This document shows, piece by piece, positions 14,781 to 16,859 of a stretch of DNA of 16,859 nt. Source of the stretch: an uncultured Bacilli bacterium (lineage in GTDB: Bacteria; Bacillota_I; Bacilli_A; RF39; UBA660); the NCBI GenBank assembly GCA_934167785.1, contig CAKPLX010000025.1:1-16859 (forward strand), in the 5' to 3' direction. Both the position numbers and the translations under genes were made by a program. Positions within the stretch are counted from its first letter, which is position 1. Every line of letters starts with the position of its first letter. Under the pieces are notes generated by a model. That model worked only from the letters and a program-made list of their open reading frames with translations, was not told the DNA's origin and did not search any database.

Positions 14781-14807
14781 AATATATGTATCAAAAATTT
14801 TAATATT
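14781..14807 (-). promoter_or_regulatory. Possible sigma-E-like promoter of ylbJ
   Basis: On the minus strand: AATATT (14807-14802), a 13-base spacer and CATATATT (14788-14781), ending five bases before the ylbJ ATG. Both elements resemble sigma-E boxes, but this region is very AT-rich and chance matches are easy. Confidence 0.35.
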
Positions 14808-14822
14808 AGAAAGGAAATAAAT

Positions 14823-15803
14823 ATGTGGAAGAGGATAAAAGAAGATAAATTTTATATTATAAGTATCTTATTATTAATTATTTTATTTAATATTAAGTTA
14901 CCATTCTATGTCAATGCTCCAGGAGGAACAATTAATATTAAAGATAGAATCGTTTCTGAAGAAAAAAATAATTCATCAGGTAGCTTAAATATGCTATATG
15001 TAACAGAATATGTAGCGTCTATTCCTTTTTATTTACTATCTTATATTATTCCCGATTGGGATTTAGAAAGTATTGAAAGTAGTCAAGTTTCTGCTAACGA
15101 AAATTTAGAAGAAATCAACTTAAGAAATAAAGTCATGTTAGAAAATTCTATTAATAATGCAATGTATGTAGCCTATAAAGCTGCAAATAAAGACGTACAA
15201 ATTAAAAACTTAAAATATCTTATCGTTGGGGTAACTAAAGAAAACGGTTTAAAAATTGGCGATGAAGTATTAAAAATAGAAGAGAAAAAAATAACGAGTT
15301 TAGAAATGATCAAGCAAGAAATCGAAAAGAAAGAAGTAGGAGAGAAAATAAGCCTTACGATAAAAAGAAATGATCAAGAAAAAAAGGTGACAACAACCAT
15401 TCAAAAAATTGAAAATAAAAAAGCATTGGGAATAGTAATTTTAACCAATTATGAATTAAAGACCAATCCTAAAATTGAATTAAAATTTAAATCTAGTGAA
15501 AGTGGGGCTTCTGGTGGATTAATGATGTCTTTAAGCATTTATAGTGCAATTAGTAAAGAAGATATCTTGAAGGGAAGAAATATTGCTGGAACAGGAACTA
15601 TTGATATGAATGGTAATGTAGGAGAAATTGGGGGAATCAAATATAAAATCATGGGTGCTGTAAAAAATAATATGGATGTTGTATTAGTACCAAGTGCCAA
15701 TTATAAAGAAGCCCTTCAAGTAAAAAAAGAAAAAAAATATAAAATTAAAATTGTTGAAGTAAAAACATTTAATGATGCAATTGAATATTTAAAGAAAAAC
15801 TAA
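14823..15803 (+). CDS. ylbL: YlbL-like PDZ/Lon-type membrane serine protease
   Basis: 326 residues: an N-terminal membrane helix (about 11-24), an extracytoplasmic segment starting FYVNAPGGT, a PDZ domain (about 128-200, with NGLKIGDEVLKIEEKKI) and a C-terminal Lon-type proteolytic domain. The Ser-Lys dyad is visible as S230 in SGASGGLM and K275 in GGIKYKIMGA; the GTGTIDMNGNVGEIGGI stretch between them is the Lon family hallmark. In Bacillus YlbL (DdcP) is a membrane protease that degrades the checkpoint inhibitor YneA after DNA damage; whether that role holds here is unknown, since no YneA was seen. Starts at ATG 14823 with AAAGGA (14812-14817). It is next to ylbJ as in Bacillus (ylbJ-ylbK-ylbL), but divergent. 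Confidence 0.92.
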   Translation: MWKRIKEDKFYIISILLLIILFNIKLPFYVNAPGGTINIKDRIVSEEKNNSSGSLNMLYVTEYVASIPFYLLSYIIPDWDLESIESSQVSANENLEEINLRNKVMLENSINNAMYVAYKAANKDVQIKNLKYLIVGVTKENGLKIGDEVLKIEEKKITSLEMIKQEIEKKEVGEKISLTIKRNDQEKKVTTTIQKIENKKALGIVILTNYELKTNPKIELKFKSSESGASGGLMMSLSIYSAISKEDILKGRNIAGTGTIDMNGNVGEIGGIKYKIMGAVKNNMDVVLVPSANYKEALQVKKEKKYKIKIVEVKTFNDAIEYLKKN

Positions 15804-15812
15804 CGTCATTCC

Positions 15813-15841
15813 TTGATTTTATTTAAAAAATATTATAAAAT
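15813..15841 (+). promoter_or_regulatory. Promoter of the 15865 gene
   Basis: TTGATT (15813-15818), a 17-base spacer and TAAAAT (15836-15841). Confidence 0.65.
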
Positions 15842-15864
15842 ACATGAAGATGTAGGTGGTTAGC

Positions 15865-16266
15865 ATGAATTTTTATTTGAAATATTTTCTTTTATTCTTC
15901 ATTTTAATAGGAGTAGGCTCTATAGGTGTATTAATATATGATCATCAATTTTCTTCTAATAATATCTCAATAAACTCAACCAAAGAAGAAAGTAAAAAAG
16001 CCACGCAAGATAATCAGTTCAATATTCAAGCTGAAAATCAAGAGAACAAAAAAGTAGAGGATAATGAAACTCCTCAATCTGAAGAGGCAACTGTAACTCA
16101 ACAAAAAGAAGAAAGTACTAAAGTAACAGAAAAATCCAATAATAATTTCCAAGAAACTCCTGAGGTAAGTACCAATAGTGATGAATTAAAAGTAATTGAC
16201 ATCCAAGAAAGTTCCTCTCTTGAAAAGGAAAACACTACAATTGAAATATCTAAATCTAATGAATAA
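15865..16266 (+). CDS. Small membrane-anchored or secreted disordered protein
   Basis: Not recognised. 133 residues: a hydrophobic N-terminal helix (about 4-25, YFLLFFILIGVGSIGVLIY) that could be a signal anchor, then a region of about 105 residues made almost only of Glu, Asn, Gln, Ser, Thr and Lys with no predicted fold. No lipobox Cys or cleavage site is evident, so anchoring is more likely than release. Such tails serve as linkers or spacers at the cell surface, but no partner domain is present. ATG 15865 is chosen over GTG 15856 because TAGGTGG (15853-15859) is its ribosome binding site. It has its own promoter and ends seven bases before the -35 of the tyrS leader; no terminator separates them. 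Confidence 0.72.
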   Translation: MNFYLKYFLLFFILIGVGSIGVLIYDHQFSSNNISINSTKEESKKATQDNQFNIQAENQENKKVEDNETPQSEEATVTQQKEESTKVTEKSNNNFQETPEVSTNSDELKVIDIQESSSLEKENTTIEISKSNE

Positions 16267-16272
16267 AAATTC

Positions 16273-16301
16273 TTGTTTAAAAGAGAAAAACATGTTATAA
16301 T
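16273..16301 (+). promoter_or_regulatory. Promoter of the tyrS T-box transcript
   Basis: TTGTTT (16273-16278), a 17-base spacer and TATAAT (16296-16301). Confidence 0.8.
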
Positions 16302-16335
16302 AAACTTGTTTGTGAAATTAGTATTAAAAATATAA

Positions 16336-16506
16336 CAGTAGAAGATAGAGTATGGAAAGAAGAAAGTTAATGGTTGCTGAAAATTAACCCAAATCTATTT
16401 TTGAATTACCTATTTTTAGCTAATCGGTGAATACCGTTATCCAATTAAGAAAAAGTAAGGATGGTACCGTGCTTATGCACTCCTTTAGAAGGTATCATCT
16501 TTTTTA
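16336..16506 (+). promoter_or_regulatory. Tyrosine T-box riboswitch
   Basis: Leader RNA that senses uncharged tRNA-Tyr and controls tyrS by antitermination. The T-box sequence AAGGATGGTACCGTG (16457-16471) is a close match to the consensus. The specifier codon is read as TAC (16407-16409, tyrosine) in GAATTACC, just before the 3' base of stem I (ATAG 16345-16348 with CTAT 16410-16413). The stem I tip has GGTTGCTGAAAA, and a short stem III hairpin is CGGT-GAAT-ACCG (16425-16436). The terminator is GATGGTACC (16460-16468) with GGTATCATC (16491-16499), then Ts; its 5' arm is shared with the T-box, as the mechanism requires. Confidence 0.93.
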
Positions 16507-16521
16507 TTTAGAAAGGAAGAA

Positions 16522-16859
16522 ATGATGAAATTATTTGAAGAATTAAAATGGAGAGGACTAATTAAAGATATTAGTGATCCAGAATTAGAAAAGAAATTAA
16601 ATGAAGAAGAAATCACCTTTTATTGGGGAACAGACCCAACCGCTGATAGCCTTCATCTAGGGCATTACTCTTCATTAGTTACAGCAAAGAGACTAGCTAA
16701 AGCGGGACATCATCCCATTCTATTAGTAGGAGGAGCAACAGGATTAATCGGAGATCCACGCCCAACCGCAGAAAGAGAAATCATCGATAAAGAAGTTTTA
16801 AATAATAATTTAAAAGGAATCTCTACTCAAGTAGATAAAATATTTGAAGGAAACGCTAC
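16522..16859 (+). CDS. tyrS: Tyrosyl-tRNA synthetase (5' part; continues past the window)
   Basis: Class I aminoacyl-tRNA synthetase that charges tRNA-Tyr. About 112 codons are present. The start MMKLFEELKWRGLIKD is followed by FYWGTDPTADSLHLGHYSSL, which contains the HIGH-type signature (HLGH, about residue 50), and by LLVGGATGLIGDPR near residue 75, both standard for bacterial TyrS. The KMSKS motif lies beyond the edge. Two ATGs in tandem (16522, 16525) are both reachable from AAGGA (16513-16517); the first is four bases away and the second seven, so the second may be preferred. Expression is controlled by the T-box just upstream. Confidence 0.96.
   Translation, partial: MMKLFEELKWRGLIKDISDPELEKKLNEEEITFYWGTDPTADSLHLGHYSSLVTAKRLAKAGHHPILLVGGATGLIGDPRPTAEREIIDKEVLNNNLKGISTQVDKIFEGNA

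Noticed and set aside
1..16859. UGA read as tryptophan (Mycoplasma-type code)
   Set aside because: rbgA ends with TGA at a sensible place, overlapping recX, and conserved tryptophans are TGG.

Overview
The window is strongly AT-rich bacterial DNA with the standard genetic code (rbgA ends in TGA; tryptophan is TGG). Gene content points to a low-GC, probably spore-forming member of the Bacilli, perhaps an uncultured gut lineage near Erysipelotrichales/RF39. It contains rbgA, recX, radC, secG, a tyrosine T-box with tyrS, and several sporulation-linked genes: a SirA-like protein next to YneF, a SpoIIID-like HTH protein, a SpoVB/MurJ-type flippase, YlbJ and YlbL. The lineage is inferred from gene families and promoter style, not from a marker gene.

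Layout. Positions 1-1685 are the least ordinary part: the tail of an unrecognised gene, then an open frame (135-1685) with no housekeeping match. That frame has a second, much stronger translation start inside it at 444. From 1728 the content is core: rbgA overlapping recX, then a SirA-like gene and yneF in the order seen in Bacillus, then radC. Next come a membrane-anchored protein that looks like a catalytically dead polysaccharide deacetylase (4857), an unknown soluble protein (5803), a SpoIIID-like regulator (6691), a SpoVB/MurJ-type flippase (7118) and a PMCA-type calcium ATPase (8807). On the minus strand lie a Met/Gly-rich coiled-coil protein and secG. They are followed by a tRNA-Ala(UGC)/tRNA-Pro(UGG) pair with its own promoter and terminator. 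An operon of a Lys/Thr-rich membrane-anchored thioredoxin-like protein and a PH-domain-like protein follows, then ylbJ (minus) divergent from ylbL (plus), a small secreted or anchored disordered protein, and a T-box riboswitch controlling tyrS, which runs off the right edge.

How it fits together. Ribosome assembly (RbgA), protein export (SecG), tRNAs and TyrS are growth genes, mostly behind recognisable sigma-A-type promoters (TTGnnn, 17-18 bases, TATAAT-like). The sporulation-linked genes are scattered among them. Four genes (3323, 4857, 5803, 8807) share an arrangement that gives very short leaders: a -10-like box, six bases, GGTGAT or GGTGGA, four or five bases, then the start. ylbJ has a -10-like box only five bases before its ATG and no ribosome binding site. 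Some of these boxes resemble the sigma-E -10 element, so a mother-cell regulon is possible but unproven.

No insertion sequence, CRISPR array, integrase or replication origin was seen. Nothing here is clearly a new system. The best candidates for new biology are the 135-1685 frame, the short-leader promoter module and the apparent pseudo-deacetylase.
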